DNA of 35,735 nt from Paracoccaceae bacterium (GCA_006844665.1 SPJP01000019.1:1-35735); one strand, 5' to 3'; positions 24,551 to 33,142 are shown, counted from the first letter of the stretch. Notes: generated by a model from the letters alone, not told the origin. Numbers and translations are program-made.

Positions 24551-25239
24551 TACAGATCGCTCGCGAGGGTTGGGATATCGGTCAAATCGGGCAGGGTATG
24601 GGCGGGTGTGCCGGGCAGGCGATCACGGGGCGCGCTGGCCCTGTTGATCCACACGGTGTGAAAGCCAAACCGCGCACCATAGGCCGCGTCCCAGCCATTG
24701 GCAGACACGAACAGCACTTGGTCGGGTTTGCATCCAAACCGGGCCTCGACCTGTTCGTACACACGGGGGGACGGCTTGAACACGCCGACGTCCTCGACGC
24801 TTAGAACAGCATCTAGCAAAATTTCCATCCCGGCGCTTTCCACAGCGCCCTGAAGCATGTCGGGCGAGCCATTGGACAGAATTGCCGCGTTGTAGCCTTG
24901 GGCCTTCAGGATCGAAAGAACCTTCAGTGCTTCGGGATAGGCGCTTAATTCCCAATACATCGCCAATAGTTCTTCGCGCAGAACCAATTCATCTTGTAGG
25001 CCTGCGGCCTCTAGCGCCCAGTCCAGCCCGTCCTGCGTTACTGTCCAGAAATCGCAATGGGTGCCCGAGGCCGCGCGCAGCCAACTATATTCCAACTGCT
25101 TGGTGCGCCAATCCCGCGCGATGGCCTCGCGATAGGGCGCGAAGGCCTCATTCCCGGGCCGTTCCGCCAAAGCCCGCGCCGCGGACGAGACATCGAACAA
25201 TGTCCCATAGGCATCAAATACAACTGTGGTGATGGTCAT
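24550..25239 (-). CDS. Haloacid dehalogenase, type II (HAD superfamily)
   Basis: HAD hydrolase (229 aa). Nucleophile Asp9 is in VVFDAYGTLFD, motif II is SNGSPDM, and the C-terminal motif ANGWDAAYGARFGFHTVWINR is diagnostic of L-2-haloacid dehalogenases. These replace a halogen at C2 with hydroxyl via an ester intermediate on Asp. The ATG at 25239 has GGAGGG 5 bases upstream; the longer frame adds 25 unsupported residues and runs into the fabI terminator region. It heads the run dehalogenase, hydrolase, dehydratase, phosphodiesterase and lactonase. Marine Rhodobacterales often carry such enzymes, although the natural substrate may not be halogenated. Confidence 0.9.
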   Translation of the reverse strand: MTITTVVFDAYGTLFDVSSAARALAERPGNEAFAPYREAIARDWRTKQLEYSWLRAASGTHCDFWTVTQDGLDWALEAAGLQDELVLREELLAMYWELSAYPEALKVLSILKAQGYNAAILSNGSPDMLQGAVESAGMEILLDAVLSVEDVGVFKPSPRVYEQVEARFGCKPDQVLFVSANGWDAAYGARFGFHTVWINRASAPRDRLPGTPAHTLPDLTDIPTLASDL

Positions 25240-25297
25240 CTGGGCCCTCCGACCTGTAGCCTGCCATGCAGCGCGGTGGGGGAAAAGGCCCGATTGC

Positions 25298-25338
25298 AAA
25301 AAATGACCCGCCAAGGGGTAAACCTAGGCGGGTCATTT
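25298..25338 (-). terminator. Rho-independent terminator after fabI
   Basis: Perfect 12-bp inverted repeat AAATGACCCGCC (25301-25312) and GGCGGGTCATTT (25327-25338) around a 14-base loop. On the minus strand the stem ends in a T6 run (complement of A6 at 25298-25303). It lies 41 bases beyond the fabI stop and closes the fabA-fabB-fabI unit. On the plus strand only T3 follows, so it is mainly a minus-strand terminator. Confidence 0.9.
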
Positions 25339-25379
25339 GAAGGTCCGATAAAGCCCAAGCCCAAGGTTGGGCCGATCGT

Positions 25380-26171
25380 TTACAGATGCTCGGGCTGAGG
25401 CAGACCCAGAATGTGGTAGCCGCCGTCAACCATGATGGTTTCGCCCGTGGTGCAAACAGACCCTTCGCTGGCCAGCCAAACAGCGGTGCCGCCGATGGCT
25501 TCCAGCGTTGCGTTTGCGCGCAGAGGGCTGTTCTTTTCGGTAAAGCGGAAGGTCTTGCGCGCGCCACCAATGGCCGCCCCGGACAAGGTCTTCATTGGGC
25601 CGGGCGAGATCGCGTTTACCCGGATGCCTTCTGGGCCCAGATCGTTGGCCAGATACATCATCGCTGATTCCAGCGCCGCTTTGGCCACGCCCATCACGTT
25701 GTACCACGGGGTCGCTTTGTTGGATCCTTGATAGGTCAGCGTGATGATCGAACCGCCGTTTTCCAGCATCAAAGGCCGCGCCATCTTGGCCATGTCGATC
25801 AACGAATAGGCCGAGATTTCCAGCGAATGTTTGAAGTTTTCGCGGGACGTGTCGATGAAACGGCCGGTCAGCTCGGACTTGTCGGAATAGGCGATCGCAT
25901 GGACGACGAAATCCAGGCTGCCCCATTTTTCCTGCAATGTGTCAAAGCAGGCTTGGCAGACCTCGGGATTTGTGGCGTCGTAATCTAGGACGATGTCAGA
26001 CCCAACGCTTTCGGCCAGCGGCTTCATTTTCTCGCCAAAGTATTCCAGCTGCCCAGCAAACGCCAGCTCGGCCCCTTCAGCGTGCATCGCCTGAGCGATA
26101 CCCCACGCCAAAGAACGATTGTTGGCGACGCCCGTAATAAGGCCGCGTTTGCCCTTCATTAGATCTGCCAT
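25380..26171 (-). CDS. fabI: Enoyl-[acyl-carrier-protein] reductase (NADH)
   Basis: Reduces trans-2-enoyl-ACP in the last step of the fatty acid elongation cycle; triclosan-target type SDR. GVANNRSLAWGIA at residues 14-26 is the FabI nucleotide-binding signature. Tyr157 and Lys164 in PWYNVMGVAKAAL correspond to E. coli Tyr156/Lys163. Start MADLMKGKRGLIT, 263 aa, matches the family; an in-frame Met at residue 5 is possible. An AGGA precedes the ATG closely. It lies 5 bases downstream of fabB, so the three fab genes form one operon ending in the terminator above. Confidence 0.96.
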   Translation of the reverse strand: MADLMKGKRGLITGVANNRSLAWGIAQAMHAEGAELAFAGQLEYFGEKMKPLAESVGSDIVLDYDATNPEVCQACFDTLQEKWGSLDFVVHAIAYSDKSELTGRFIDTSRENFKHSLEISAYSLIDMAKMARPLMLENGGSIITLTYQGSNKATPWYNVMGVAKAALESAMMYLANDLGPEGIRVNAISPGPMKTLSGAAIGGARKTFRFTEKNSPLRANATLEAIGGTAVWLASEGSVCTTGETIMVDGGYHILGLPQPEHL

Positions 26172-26176
26172 AGTTC

Positions 26177-27406
26177 CTACCCGTCAAATTTGCTCATCAC
26201 CAAGGTGGCGTTGGTGCCACCAAATCCAAAGCTGTTTGATAGCACACTGTCAAGTTCCACGCCTTCGCGCAGCTCTTGGACAATCTCGCCCTCGTCAATG
26301 CGTTCGTCCAGCTGGGTGATGTTCGCGCTGGCCGCGATGAAGTTCCCTTGCATCATCAATAGGCTATAGATCGCCTCGTGAACACCGGTTGCACCCAAAG
26401 AATGTCCGGTAAGGGATTTGGTCGATGCCATGGGCGGTGTCGTGCCCCGGCCAAAGATCCGGCGAACCGCGTCAACTTCGGTTGTGTCGCCAACAGGGGT
26501 CGAGGTGCCATGGGCGTTGATATAGTCGATTTTCCGGCCTTCAGGCAGGGTCGACATCGCCAAACGCATGGACCGTTCGCCGCCTTCACCAGACGGGGCA
26601 ACCATGTCGTAGCCGTCAGATGTCGCGCCATAACCGGTGACTTCGCCGTAAATCTTGGCGCCACGGGCTTTTGCGTGCTCTAGCTCTTCCAGAACCACAA
26701 CGCCGCCGCCGCCTGCGATGACGAATCCGTCCCGTGTCGCGTCAAAGGTGCGCGATGCGGTTGTGGGCGTGTCGTTATACTTGCTGCTCATTGCGCCCAT
26801 GGCGTCGAACAGACAGCTTAGGGTCCAGTCGATTTCTTCGCCACCGCCCGCAAACACGATGTCTTGCTTGTTCAGCTGGATCTGCTCCACACCGTTGCCG
26901 ATGCAATGGGCCGATGTCGAGCATGCAGAGGTGATCGAATAGTTCACGCCCTTGATCTTGAACGGTGTCGCCAGGCAGGCAGAGTTGGTCGAGCTCATGC
27001 AACGGGTCACCATGAACGGGCCCATACGCTTTGGCGCGCCTTTGGTCTTTACCGTCTCAAACGCGGTAAAGAAGTTCGAAGTCGATGGCCCGCCAGAGCC
27101 CATGACAAGCCCGGTGCGTTCGTTGGACACGTCGGATTCTTCTAGACCACTATCGGCAATGGCCTGATCCATAGCGATATAGTTGAACGCCGCACCCGGA
27201 CCCATAAAGCGCAGCTGGCGCTTGTCGATATGGTCTTCCAGTACGATGTCCGGCACGCCGTGTACTTGGCTGCGGAATCCGTTTTCTGCATATGTTTCGG
27301 AAAACGTGATCCCGGATTTCCCGGCCCGCAACGAGGCTTCGACCTCGGCAGCAGTGTTCCCGATGGGCGAGACAATCCCGATCCCGGTAATAACAACTCG
27401 GCGCAT
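26177..27406 (-). CDS. fabB: 3-oxoacyl-[acyl-carrier-protein] synthase I
   Basis: Condensing enzyme that extends acyl-ACP with malonyl-ACP and is needed for unsaturated fatty acids. Catalytic Cys162 in SACSTSAH, His in [11 protein letters not shown] and His in [12 protein letters not shown] form the Cys-His-His triad. At 409 aa it matches E. coli FabB (Cys163), and its pairing with fabA supports FabB rather than FabF. The ATG has a strong GAGGAGAG about 7 bases upstream. It lies 22 bases after fabA and 5 bases before fabI. Confidence 0.96.
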   Translation of the reverse strand: MRRVVITGIGIVSPIGNTAAEVEASLRAGKSGITFSETYAENGFRSQVHGVPDIVLEDHIDKRQLRFMGPGAAFNYIAMDQAIADSGLEESDVSNERTGLVMGSGGPSTSNFFTAFETVKTKGAPKRMGPFMVTRCMSSTNSACLATPFKIKGVNYSITSACSTSAHCIGNGVEQIQLNKQDIVFAGGGEEIDWTLSCLFDAMGAMSSKYNDTPTTASRTFDATRDGFVIAGGGGVVVLEELEHAKARGAKIYGEVTGYGATSDGYDMVAPSGEGGERSMRLAMSTLPEGRKIDYINAHGTSTPVGDTTEVDAVRRIFGRGTTPPMASTKSLTGHSLGATGVHEAIYSLLMMQGNFIAASANITQLDERIDEGEIVQELREGVELDSVLSNSFGFGGTNATLVMSKFDG

Positions 27407-27428
27407 AGGCGCTCTCCTCTTTGTCGGC

Positions 27429-27938
27429 TCAGCTTTCAGACAGAGCGACTTTCATGTCTTTAACCAGATAGATGACTTCACCGTCAGCTTCGACGCGGCC
27501 ATCTGCAACACCCATTGTCAGGCGACGCGTTTGCACGGCTTTTGTGAAATCTACGTAATAGGTCAGCATTTTGCGTTCCGGGCGGACCATGCCGGTCAGT
27601 TTAACCTCGCCAACACCCAGCGCATAGCCGCGCCCTTGCCAGCCACGCCAGCCCAGGTTGAACCCGGTCAGCTGCCACAGACCATCAAGGCCAAGGCAGC
27701 CGGGCATAATGGGGTTGCCGGGGAAGTGGCAATCAAAAAACCAAAGGTCCGGGGTGATATCGAACTCGGCCACGATGTGACCTTTGCCATGGGCGCCGCC
27801 ATCCTCTGAAACCTCTGTGATCCGGTCCATCATCAGCATCGGCGGAGCGGGCAACTGTGCGTTCCCGGGGCCAAACAATTCGCCACGAGCGCATTTCAAA
27901 AGCCCTTCTTTGTCGAAGGATGTTGGGTAATCGGCCAT
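27429..27938 (-). CDS. fabA: 3-hydroxydecanoyl-[acyl-carrier-protein] dehydratase/isomerase
   Basis: Dehydrates 3-hydroxydecanoyl-ACP and isomerises trans-2 to cis-3-decenoyl-ACP, the entry to the anaerobic unsaturated fatty acid route. His71 in [11 protein letters not shown] and Asp85 in GLDG match E. coli His70/Asp84. The 169-aa length fits. The ATG at 27938 (MADYPTSF) has AAGGATA about 9 bases upstream; the longer frame extends past the predicted transcription start. First gene of fabA-fabB-fabI, transcribed away from irr. Confidence 0.96.
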   Translation of the reverse strand: MADYPTSFDKEGLLKCARGELFGPGNAQLPAPPMLMMDRITEVSEDGGAHGKGHIVAEFDITPDLWFFDCHFPGNPIMPGCLGLDGLWQLTGFNLGWRGWQGRGYALGVGEVKLTGMVRPERKMLTYYVDFTKAVQTRRLTMGVADGRVEADGEVIYLVKDMKVALSES

Positions 27939-27977
27939 CAGGGACTGTATCCTTGGGTATTTTCTACGATCCGCACC

Positions 27978-28006
27978 CTCTAACACCCACAGTTGCACTG
28001 TGACAA
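27978..28006 (-). promoter_or_regulatory. Candidate fabA promoter
   Basis: On the minus strand TTGTCA (28006-28001) and TTAGAG (27983-27978) are separated by exactly 17 bases, a reasonable sigma-70-type pair. The predicted start would lie about 30 bases upstream of the fabA ATG. A perfect inverted repeat occupies the spacer. Confidence 0.5.
27988..28002. promoter_or_regulatory. 15-bp palindrome in the fabA promoter spacer
   Basis: CACAGT (27988-27993) and ACTGTG (27997-28002) are perfect inverted half-sites around TGC. The palindrome fills the -35/-10 spacer of the candidate fabA promoter and touches the -35 box. This is a typical position for a repressor operator. The binding factor is unknown; a fatty acid repressor is the obvious guess. 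Confidence 0.45.
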
Positions 28007-28058
28007 GGGCAGGTCAGGGGCAGATTTAAGGGTTCAAACTGGTGTGATGCAGTTTGGA

Positions 28059-28075
28059 TTGAAATTCATTCTCAA
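28059..28075. promoter_or_regulatory. ICE-like inverted repeat over the irr -35 box
   Basis: The 17-base element TTGAAATTCATTCTCAA is an imperfect palindrome. By eye about 13 of 17 positions agree with the iron control element I recall for Irr/RirA-type regulation in alphaproteobacteria (TTTAGAA, three bases, TTCTAAA). It overlaps the -35 box, as expected for autoregulation. The consensus is recalled, not checked. Confidence 0.4.
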
Positions 28076-28088
28076 AGGATCATATACT
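28059..28088 (+). promoter_or_regulatory. Candidate irr promoter
   Basis: TTGAAA (28059-28064) and TATACT (28083-28088) with an 18-base spacer form a good sigma-70-type promoter. The expected start near 28095 leaves about a 20-base leader to the irr ATG at 28114. Confidence 0.6.
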
Positions 28089-28113
28089 GGTCTGAATAAC
28101 AGAAAGAGTCTGA

Positions 28114-28533
28114 ATGACACCCCAGGTCCAAATCCTAGGCACACAGTGGCTCGCCAAAGGCAAAGTCCGTCCTACAAAGCAAAGGGTTGCTTTGGCAAAC
28201 CTGCTGGTCGGGGACGGCCAAGATCGCCATGTCACCGCTGAAAGCTTGTTTGAATCCGCCCAAGGTAGCGGTGAAAAAGTGTCGCTGGCGACAGTCTACA
28301 ACACGTTACGCTGCTTTTGTGACGCGGGTTTGATGCAAGAAATCACTGTGGACGGCACCCGCAGCTATTTTGACACCCGTATGGATGACCACCCTCATTT
28401 CTATTGGGAAGGACAGGGCATTCTTACAGACGCGCCAGCAGATCAGCTGGAAATTGCGCGCCTGCCTTCGGTTCCAGAGGGCATGGAGATTGCAAAAGTC
28501 GACGTCGTCGTCCGTATCCGGCAAAAAGCTTAA
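28114..28533 (+). CDS. irr: Fur-family iron response regulator Irr
   Basis: Fur-superfamily regulator (139 aa) that in alphaproteobacteria controls haem and iron genes in response to haem status. The winged-helix region RPTKQRVALANLL, RHVTAESLFESA, VSLATVYNTLRCF, then DGTRSYFDTR and LPSVPEGMEIAKVDVVVRI, follows Irr rather than Fur. The HHH haem/metal motif of many Irr proteins is reduced to HPHFYWE, and there is no N-terminal Cys-Pro haem regulatory motif. ATG at 28114 has an AAAGAG purine run. It is divergent from fabA; irr beside fabA is a common alphaproteobacterial arrangement. Its stop lies 39 bases from that of the convergent sugar transferase. Confidence 0.93.
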   Translation: MTPQVQILGTQWLAKGKVRPTKQRVALANLLVGDGQDRHVTAESLFESAQGSGEKVSLATVYNTLRCFCDAGLMQEITVDGTRSYFDTRMDDHPHFYWEGQGILTDAPADQLEIARLPSVPEGMEIAKVDVVVRIRQKA

Positions 28534-28572
28534 GGTCGTTTCTTTCTGATCTAACGACGTGGCACCGCGTTT

Positions 28573-29244
28573 TCATGCACCTGAAGGTATGATCAGACGT
28601 GTCGCAGACCGCAACAGCAGGACAACATCGCCGCTCAAAGACCGGTTTGCCACATAGGCATAGTCGTAGTTCACCCGCGCAACGAAATCCGATCCGTTTC
28701 GGGAATACACCTGCCACGGTCCCCCAATACCGGGCCGTACTTTGTAATAGGCCGCGCTGCCGTGCTGGCTGTCGTACAGGGCTTGCTGGCACGGCATAAA
28801 CGGACGAGGACCGATAAGGCTCATGTCTCCGCGCACGACGTTCCAAAGCTGCGGTAACTCATCAAGCGAGTATCGCCGCAGGACCCGTCCCAGTGGCGTC
28901 ATCCTTGGATCGTGACAAAGTTTTTGCTGGCTGTGCCATTCCTCGGCCAGAGCTGGATCTTTGGCCAGCATGTCAGACAGACGTTGTTCGGCGTCCACGA
29001 CCATTGATCGTATCTTCCACATCCGAAAAACGCGCCCTCCTTGTCCGATACGCGGTTGGCTGTAGAACCCCGGCGCGCCGTCTAATCGGACCAGTAACCA
29101 TAGAACCGCGACCAGCGGCATCCAAACCAGCGCTGTCGGGATGACAATCAATAAATCAAGCAAGCGGGAAGGGACCAAGACACGAAGTCTTGGCAATGTA
29201 TCAAAATGGCTCTCAGCAAATCTGTGTTGGAAAATAATATACAT
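28573..29244 (-). CDS. Bacterial sugar transferase (ExoY/undecaprenyl-phosphate type)
   Basis: Membrane-bound polyprenyl-phosphate hexose-1-phosphate transferase (223 aa) that starts exopolysaccharide or O-antigen repeat units. An N-terminal hydrophobic segment (LLDLLIVIPTALVWMPLVAV, about residues 28-47) is followed by the conserved core: RIGQGGRVFRMWKIRSM, then RYSLDELPQLWNV and MSLIGPRP, and the late KVRPGIGGPWQVYSR. This short form without extra helices resembles ExoY/PssY. ATG at 29244 has a GGAG 7-8 bases upstream. No other glycan genes are adjacent in the window, so it stands alone between metK and irr. The sugar is not determined. Confidence 0.9.
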   Translation of the reverse strand: MYIIFQHRFAESHFDTLPRLRVLVPSRLLDLLIVIPTALVWMPLVAVLWLLVRLDGAPGFYSQPRIGQGGRVFRMWKIRSMVVDAEQRLSDMLAKDPALAEEWHSQQKLCHDPRMTPLGRVLRRYSLDELPQLWNVVRGDMSLIGPRPFMPCQQALYDSQHGSAAYYKVRPGIGGPWQVYSRNGSDFVARVNYDYAYVANRSLSGDVVLLLRSATRLIIPSGA

Positions 29245-29304
29245 GAATGCTCCGTCAACTAGGGACAAAGCCATTCATCAGTTATTAACCTTAACAATTG
29301 GTAA

Positions 29305-29336
29305 AGACGTGTGTTAACAATGGTTAACACACGTCT
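29305..29336 (-). terminator. Hairpin terminator after metK (14-bp perfect stem)
   Basis: AGACGTGTGTTAAC (29305-29318) and GTTAACACACGTCT (29323-29336) pair perfectly around a 4-base loop, 8 bases beyond the metK stop. On the minus strand the stem runs into CTTTACC, a short T-run. Position and strength favour a terminator, but the A/T-rich perfect symmetry could also make it an operator for the sugar transferase gene. Confidence 0.65.
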
Positions 29337-29344
29337 AGGTTTAG

Positions 29345-30526
29345 TTAAACAGCGGCTTTCAGTGCCTCGATCAGGTCAGTTTTTTCCCAGGAAAAACCGC
29401 CATCGGCATCGGGCGAGCGGCCAAAGTGGCCGTAAGCTGCTGTACGGGCATAGATCGGTTTGTTCATGCCCAGATGGGTCCGAATGCCCCGAGGTGTCAG
29501 GTCCATGACCTGGCCCACGGCTTTTTCGATCTCGCTTTCGTGCACTTGGCCTGTGCCATGGGTGTCAGCATAAATCGACAATGGCTTCGCGACGCCAATC
29601 GCATAGCTCAGCTGAATGGTGCACCGATGGGCAAGGCCCGCAGCCACAACGTTTTTGGCCAGATAACGCGCGGCATAAGCGGCAGACCGGTCCACTTTGG
29701 TTGGATCTTTGCCGGAAAACGCACCGCCGCCATGGGGGGCCGCGCCGCCGTAAGTATCCACGATGATCTTGCGGCCGGTCAGACCTGCGTCGCCGTCAGG
29801 CCCGCCAATGACGAACTTGCCGGTAGGGTTCACGTGCCATTCGGTGGCATCTGTGATCCAGCCTTCAGGCAGAGTGCCACGGATATACGGCTCTACAACT
29901 GCGCGCACATCGGCGCTGGTCATGGCTTCGTCCAGATGCTGGGTCGACAAAACGATAGAGGTCACGCCCACAGGCTTACCGTCCACATAACGCACAGACA
30001 GCTGAGACTTGGCATCTGGCCCAAGGGTCGGTTCGGTCCCGTTTTTGCGCACTTCGGCCAGCTTGTGCAGGATTGCATGGGAATACTGGATCGGGGCAGG
30101 CATCAGCTCGGGTGTCTCGTTGACCGCATAGCCAAACATGATCCCCTGATCGCCAGCACCTTCGTCTTTGTCGCTCGCCGCATCAACGCCTTGGGCGATA
30201 TGGGCGGATTGTTCGTGCAGCAGGTTGGTGATTTCGACAGTTTCGTGGTGAAACTTGTCCTGCTCGTAGCCGATGTCTTTGATGCAGGCGCGCGCGATCT
30301 CGTCGATGCGGCCCATGTAATCTTTCAGCTTGTCCTGATCGCTCAGGCCAACTTCGCCACCAATAACCACACGGTTTGTTGTCGCAAATGTTTCGGCAGC
30401 AACCCGCGCTTCGGGTTCTTGTGCCAGAAATGCATCTAAGACGGCGTCAGAGATCCGATCGCAAACCTTATCAGGATGCCCCTCGGAAACGGATTCAGAG
30501 GTGAACAGGTAGTTATTACGTGACAT
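29345..30526 (-). CDS. metK: S-adenosylmethionine synthetase
   Basis: Makes S-adenosylmethionine from methionine and ATP (393 aa, cytosolic). Signatures: [18 protein letters not shown] near residue 10, [12 protein letters not shown] near 118, and the [19 protein letters not shown] phosphate loop near 258. The ATG at 30526 gives the family N-terminus [13 protein letters not shown] and has a GGAG 7 bases upstream. That ribosome-binding site is part of the SAM/SAH riboswitch directly upstream. Transcription ends at the strong hairpin downstream. Last gene of the phoH-ybeY-corC-lnt-metK order, apparently with its own promoter. Confidence 0.98.
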   Translation of the reverse strand: MSRNNYLFTSESVSEGHPDKVCDRISDAVLDAFLAQEPEARVAAETFATTNRVVIGGEVGLSDQDKLKDYMGRIDEIARACIKDIGYEQDKFHHETVEITNLLHEQSAHIAQGVDAASDKDEGAGDQGIMFGYAVNETPELMPAPIQYSHAILHKLAEVRKNGTEPTLGPDAKSQLSVRYVDGKPVGVTSIVLSTQHLDEAMTSADVRAVVEPYIRGTLPEGWITDATEWHVNPTGKFVIGGPDGDAGLTGRKIIVDTYGGAAPHGGGAFSGKDPTKVDRSAAYAARYLAKNVVAAGLAHRCTIQLSYAIGVAKPLSIYADTHGTGQVHESEIEKAVGQVMDLTPRGIRTHLGMNKPIYARTAAYGHFGRSPDADGGFSWEKTDLIEALKAAV

Positions 30527-30530
30527 GATA

Positions 30531-30577
30531 GTGCTCCATTTTTGAAATCCTCGCACGCCAGGAAGCCGTTGTGCAGG
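30531..30577 (-). ncRNA. SAM/SAH riboswitch in the metK leader
   Basis: Read on the minus strand, the leader has CTGCACAACGGCTTCCTGG, GCGTGCGAG and AATGGAGCAC in that order. This matches the conserved core I recall for the SAM/SAH riboswitch of Rhodobacterales: CACAACGGCUUCCUGGCGUG followed downstream by UUGGAGCA. GCAC and GTGC form the short stem. The UUCC of the loop can pair with GGAG (30537-30534), the metK ribosome-binding site, as the pseudoknot. SAM or SAH binding should lower translation of metK. Confidence 0.92.
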
Positions 30578-30592
30578 AAGAATGTCTGAGCG

Positions 30593-30619
30593 CTTATAGA
30601 CCCGATCAGGTGGCGTCAA
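30593..30619 (-). promoter_or_regulatory. Candidate metK promoter inside the lnt 3' end
   Basis: TTGACG (30619-30614) overlaps the lnt stop codon, and TATAAG (30598-30593) follows after 15 bases. The spacer is shorter than the usual 17, so strength is uncertain. It would start transcription just upstream of the riboswitch. Confidence 0.4.
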
Positions 30620-32112
30620 TCTTTGCGACGGGTTGCGACAATCAGCGCCCCAGAAGCGCAAAGAAGCCACAGCACAAAAAAAGGAATTTCCCCAAGTTTT
30701 ACATATGGCGTAGGGGCTCTTCGCGGTGGCAAAGCATGGTCCAGAAAACCGGATTCATTGAGCGGGATTTGGCCTAAAATTTCACCGTCTGCATCAATCA
30801 TCGCCGAAACACCGGTATTGGCTACCCGAATGACCGGGACGCCCCGCTCTATCGCGCGCATCCGGGCAATGGCCAAATGCTGTTGGGGCCCTGCGAAGCT
30901 GCCAAACCAAGCGTCATTGGTCAGATGCAGCATGACACGCGCGTCTTGGCTAAGGGCGCGGCCAAAATTGGGGAAAACAGCCTCGTAACACAACAAGGGC
31001 AGCGCGCGGCCCAAAGGCCCCAGTTCCAACAGCGCAGGCCCCGGCCCCGGGGCAAAGCCACCGCCCAGCGTATCGGCCAAGCCCCGCAATCCGAACTGCC
31101 GCATTTGGTCGGCAAAGGGAATATATTCGCCAAAGGGCACCAGATGGGATTTGTCGTATTGCGCCTGGATTTGGCCTTGATCGTCCAAAGCCACGACGCT
31201 GTTATAGCGTTTGTCATCCTTTAAACTGTTGATCCCAAAGACCACTGCCCGTCCGTTTGCTGCGTCCGAGATTTCGGCAAGCGCCCGTTCGCCGTAGGGC
31301 AACGCATAGGCCACGGCTGTTTCGGGCCACACGGTTAAATCGGGTGCGCCGGGTTGGGACGTGGCCTCTAACTGGCGGCGAAAGAACACGTTCACCCAAT
31401 CTGGGTCCCATTTCTGGTGCTGGGGCGCGTTGGGCTGGACCAGTCGGACAAGGGGCGCATCTGGAGCGATCAAGGCTGGGGCAGATGCAAAGATCACCCC
31501 GGCGCAAAGGGCCGCGAGTGTTCCCAAACCGGCGGTCAGTTTTGCCAATGTTCCCTGTAGGAAAAAGCCAGCGGCTAGGATCAGTGTCAGCAGGCCAAGG
31601 CCGTGCGGACCGATCCAGGCCAGCCAAATTGCCAGGGGCGTGTCCAGCCATATCCCTGCGATCATCGCCCAAGGAAAGCCGGTAAAGACAAAGGCCCGGG
31701 CCAGCTCTACCGCGCATAATGCAAGGGCAAAGGACAACGGGGCGGGCACCCGATTGGCAAATCGCCCCGCGATCCAACCTGCAAAGCCCCAAAACAACGC
31801 CAATCCGCCCGCCAACAAGCCAAGCGCAAAGGGGGCCATCCAGCCTGTGGCCGCTGCGTCGACCTGAAAGGGTTCGGTAATCCAGTTCAGGGTGATGGCG
31901 AAATAGACAGTGCCAAAGACCCAACCGACCCATGCGCCAGCCTTGCCCGTTCGCACCTGCGACAAGGCCCAAAAAGCCAACCCCAGTCCAACTAAGCCAG
32001 CGGCCAGCAGATCAAACGGCGCCTGCCCCAAGGCCAGACCCGCACCGCCCAAACCGGCCAGCAGGGGCTGCGACCATGGGGGCTGGGTCAGGCGGGTCCA
32101 CCACAGGGGCAT
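30616..32112 (-). CDS. lnt: Apolipoprotein N-acyltransferase
   Basis: Inner-membrane enzyme that adds the third acyl chain to lipoproteins (498 aa). Multiple N-terminal helices (about residues 15-210) are followed by a periplasmic nitrilase domain with the Glu-Lys-Cys triad: Glu264 in VWPETAVA, Lys321 in [12 protein letters not shown], Cys375 in [10 protein letters not shown]. These match E. coli Glu267/Lys335/Cys387. A final C-terminal helix precedes the stop. Start [13 protein letters not shown]; it lies 6 bases after the corC stop, so they are co-transcribed. The end carries the likely metK promoter. Confidence 0.97.
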   Translation of the reverse strand: MPLWWTRLTQPPWSQPLLAGLGGAGLALGQAPFDLLAAGLVGLGLAFWALSQVRTGKAGAWVGWVFGTVYFAITLNWITEPFQVDAAATGWMAPFALGLLAGGLALFWGFAGWIAGRFANRVPAPLSFALALCAVELARAFVFTGFPWAMIAGIWLDTPLAIWLAWIGPHGLGLLTLILAAGFFLQGTLAKLTAGLGTLAALCAGVIFASAPALIAPDAPLVRLVQPNAPQHQKWDPDWVNVFFRRQLEATSQPGAPDLTVWPETAVAYALPYGERALAEISDAANGRAVVFGINSLKDDKRYNSVVALDDQGQIQAQYDKSHLVPFGEYIPFADQMRQFGLRGLADTLGGGFAPGPGPALLELGPLGRALPLLCYEAVFPNFGRALSQDARVMLHLTNDAWFGSFAGPQQHLAIARMRAIERGVPVIRVANTGVSAMIDADGEILGQIPLNESGFLDHALPPRRAPTPYVKLGEIPFFVLWLLCASGALIVATRRKD

Positions 32113-32118
32113 AGGGGG

Positions 32119-33090
32119 TTATTCAGCCGCCGTGGACATAGCCATCATCCCGGCAGACCGCACACGAATGCGTTTGATCCGGCGGGGGTCGGCCTCGACA
32201 ATTTCAAACTGGGCACCGCTGCTATGGGGGATCACCTCGCCCCGCGCAGGCACGCGGCCCAGCAGAACAAAGATTAGCCCGCCCAAAGTGTCGATTTCTT
32301 CCTCGATCTCTTCGGGGCTCAGCTCCAGATCCAGCTCGGCTGCCAATTCCTGCAAAGGCGCGCGGGCCTGTGCCAGATAACATCCGGGCTTTTCCTGGGT
32401 CCATAGATTGGCTTCGGGTTCGTCATGTTCGTCTTCAATCTCGCCGACGACCTGTTCGATTAGGTCTTCGATGGTCAGCAAACCGTCCACGCCACCATAT
32501 TCGTCGATCACCAGCGCCATGTGAATCCGGTCGCTTTGCATCTTTTGCATCAACACGCCAATCGGCATCGATGGCGGAACAAATAACAATGGCCGCACCA
32601 AACCCTTCAGGCTGAACCGGGATGGCTTGCCAGAAAAGCCGAACTGCAAGGACAGGTCTTTCAAGTGGATCAACCCAATCGGCGTGTCGAGGCTGCGCGA
32701 ATAGACAGGCAAACGGGTCAAGCCGCTGTCTTGGAAAACGGTCACCAGATCGGGAAGGGAAATGTCCGACGGCACCGCGATGATTTCGACCCGAGGCACC
32801 GCGACATCTTCGACCCGCATTTTGCGCAGATTGCCCAGACCGACGCCGCGCGCAGGGGCTTGGCCGGTTTGGTCCGGCAGCCCGTCGGGATCGATCGCAG
32901 GGGGGAAGAAGGCATCTTTCAGGCGTGCAAACAGGCCGGGTGGCGCTGGCGTCACGGGATCATGGGCCCGAGTGGGCTCGGGTACAAGGGCTACAGCGGC
33001 AGCCGTGGTCCGTCTATCAGACGGGTCGATGTCAGTGTCTGACTGCGCGCTTTGCGCTGCGCCAGACGGAGGGTCTATACTGTCGCCCAT
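32119..33090 (-). CDS. corC: CorC/HlyC-type CBS-domain protein
   Basis: Soluble protein (323 aa) with two CBS domains (about residues 90-140 and 155-205: [10 protein letters not shown]-type start, then [29 protein letters not shown]) and a C-terminal CorC_HlyC domain (about 230-310: [34 protein letters not shown]-like). It has no DUF21 membrane domain, which fits YbeX/CorC. The N-terminal 60 residues are low-complexity. ATG at 33090 has GGAAAGGG upstream; a TTG six codons earlier is unlikely. The cluster phoH-ybeY-corC-lnt is conserved. YbeX has been tied to ribosome function and Mg/Co homeostasis. Confidence 0.94.
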   Translation of the reverse strand: MGDSIDPPSGAAQSAQSDTDIDPSDRRTTAAAVALVPEPTRAHDPVTPAPPGLFARLKDAFFPPAIDPDGLPDQTGQAPARGVGLGNLRKMRVEDVAVPRVEIIAVPSDISLPDLVTVFQDSGLTRLPVYSRSLDTPIGLIHLKDLSLQFGFSGKPSRFSLKGLVRPLLFVPPSMPIGVLMQKMQSDRIHMALVIDEYGGVDGLLTIEDLIEQVVGEIEDEHDEPEANLWTQEKPGCYLAQARAPLQELAAELDLELSPEEIEEEIDTLGGLIFVLLGRVPARGEVIPHSSGAQFEIVEADPRRIKRIRVRSAGMMAMSTAAE

Positions 33091-33142
33091 TGGCCCTTTC
33101 CGGTTCAATTCTTAGGGCAATTGCCCTTGGATCGTGGTTGCG

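Noticed and set aside
28535-28558. 6-bp inverted repeat GTCGTT/AACGAC between irr and the sugar transferase
   Set aside because: The loop is 12 bases and no T-run follows on either strand, so a terminator call is not supported.
29291-29330. TTAA-rich stretch resembling CtrA half-sites
   Set aside because: CtrA sites need TTAA with a 7-base gap to the second TTAA. Here the spacings are 3 and 6, and the second pair is part of the metK hairpin.
29426-30439. 337-codon open frame on the plus strand
   Set aside because: It lies fully antisense to metK, and high GC creates long open antisense frames; no ribosome-binding site or family signature supports it.
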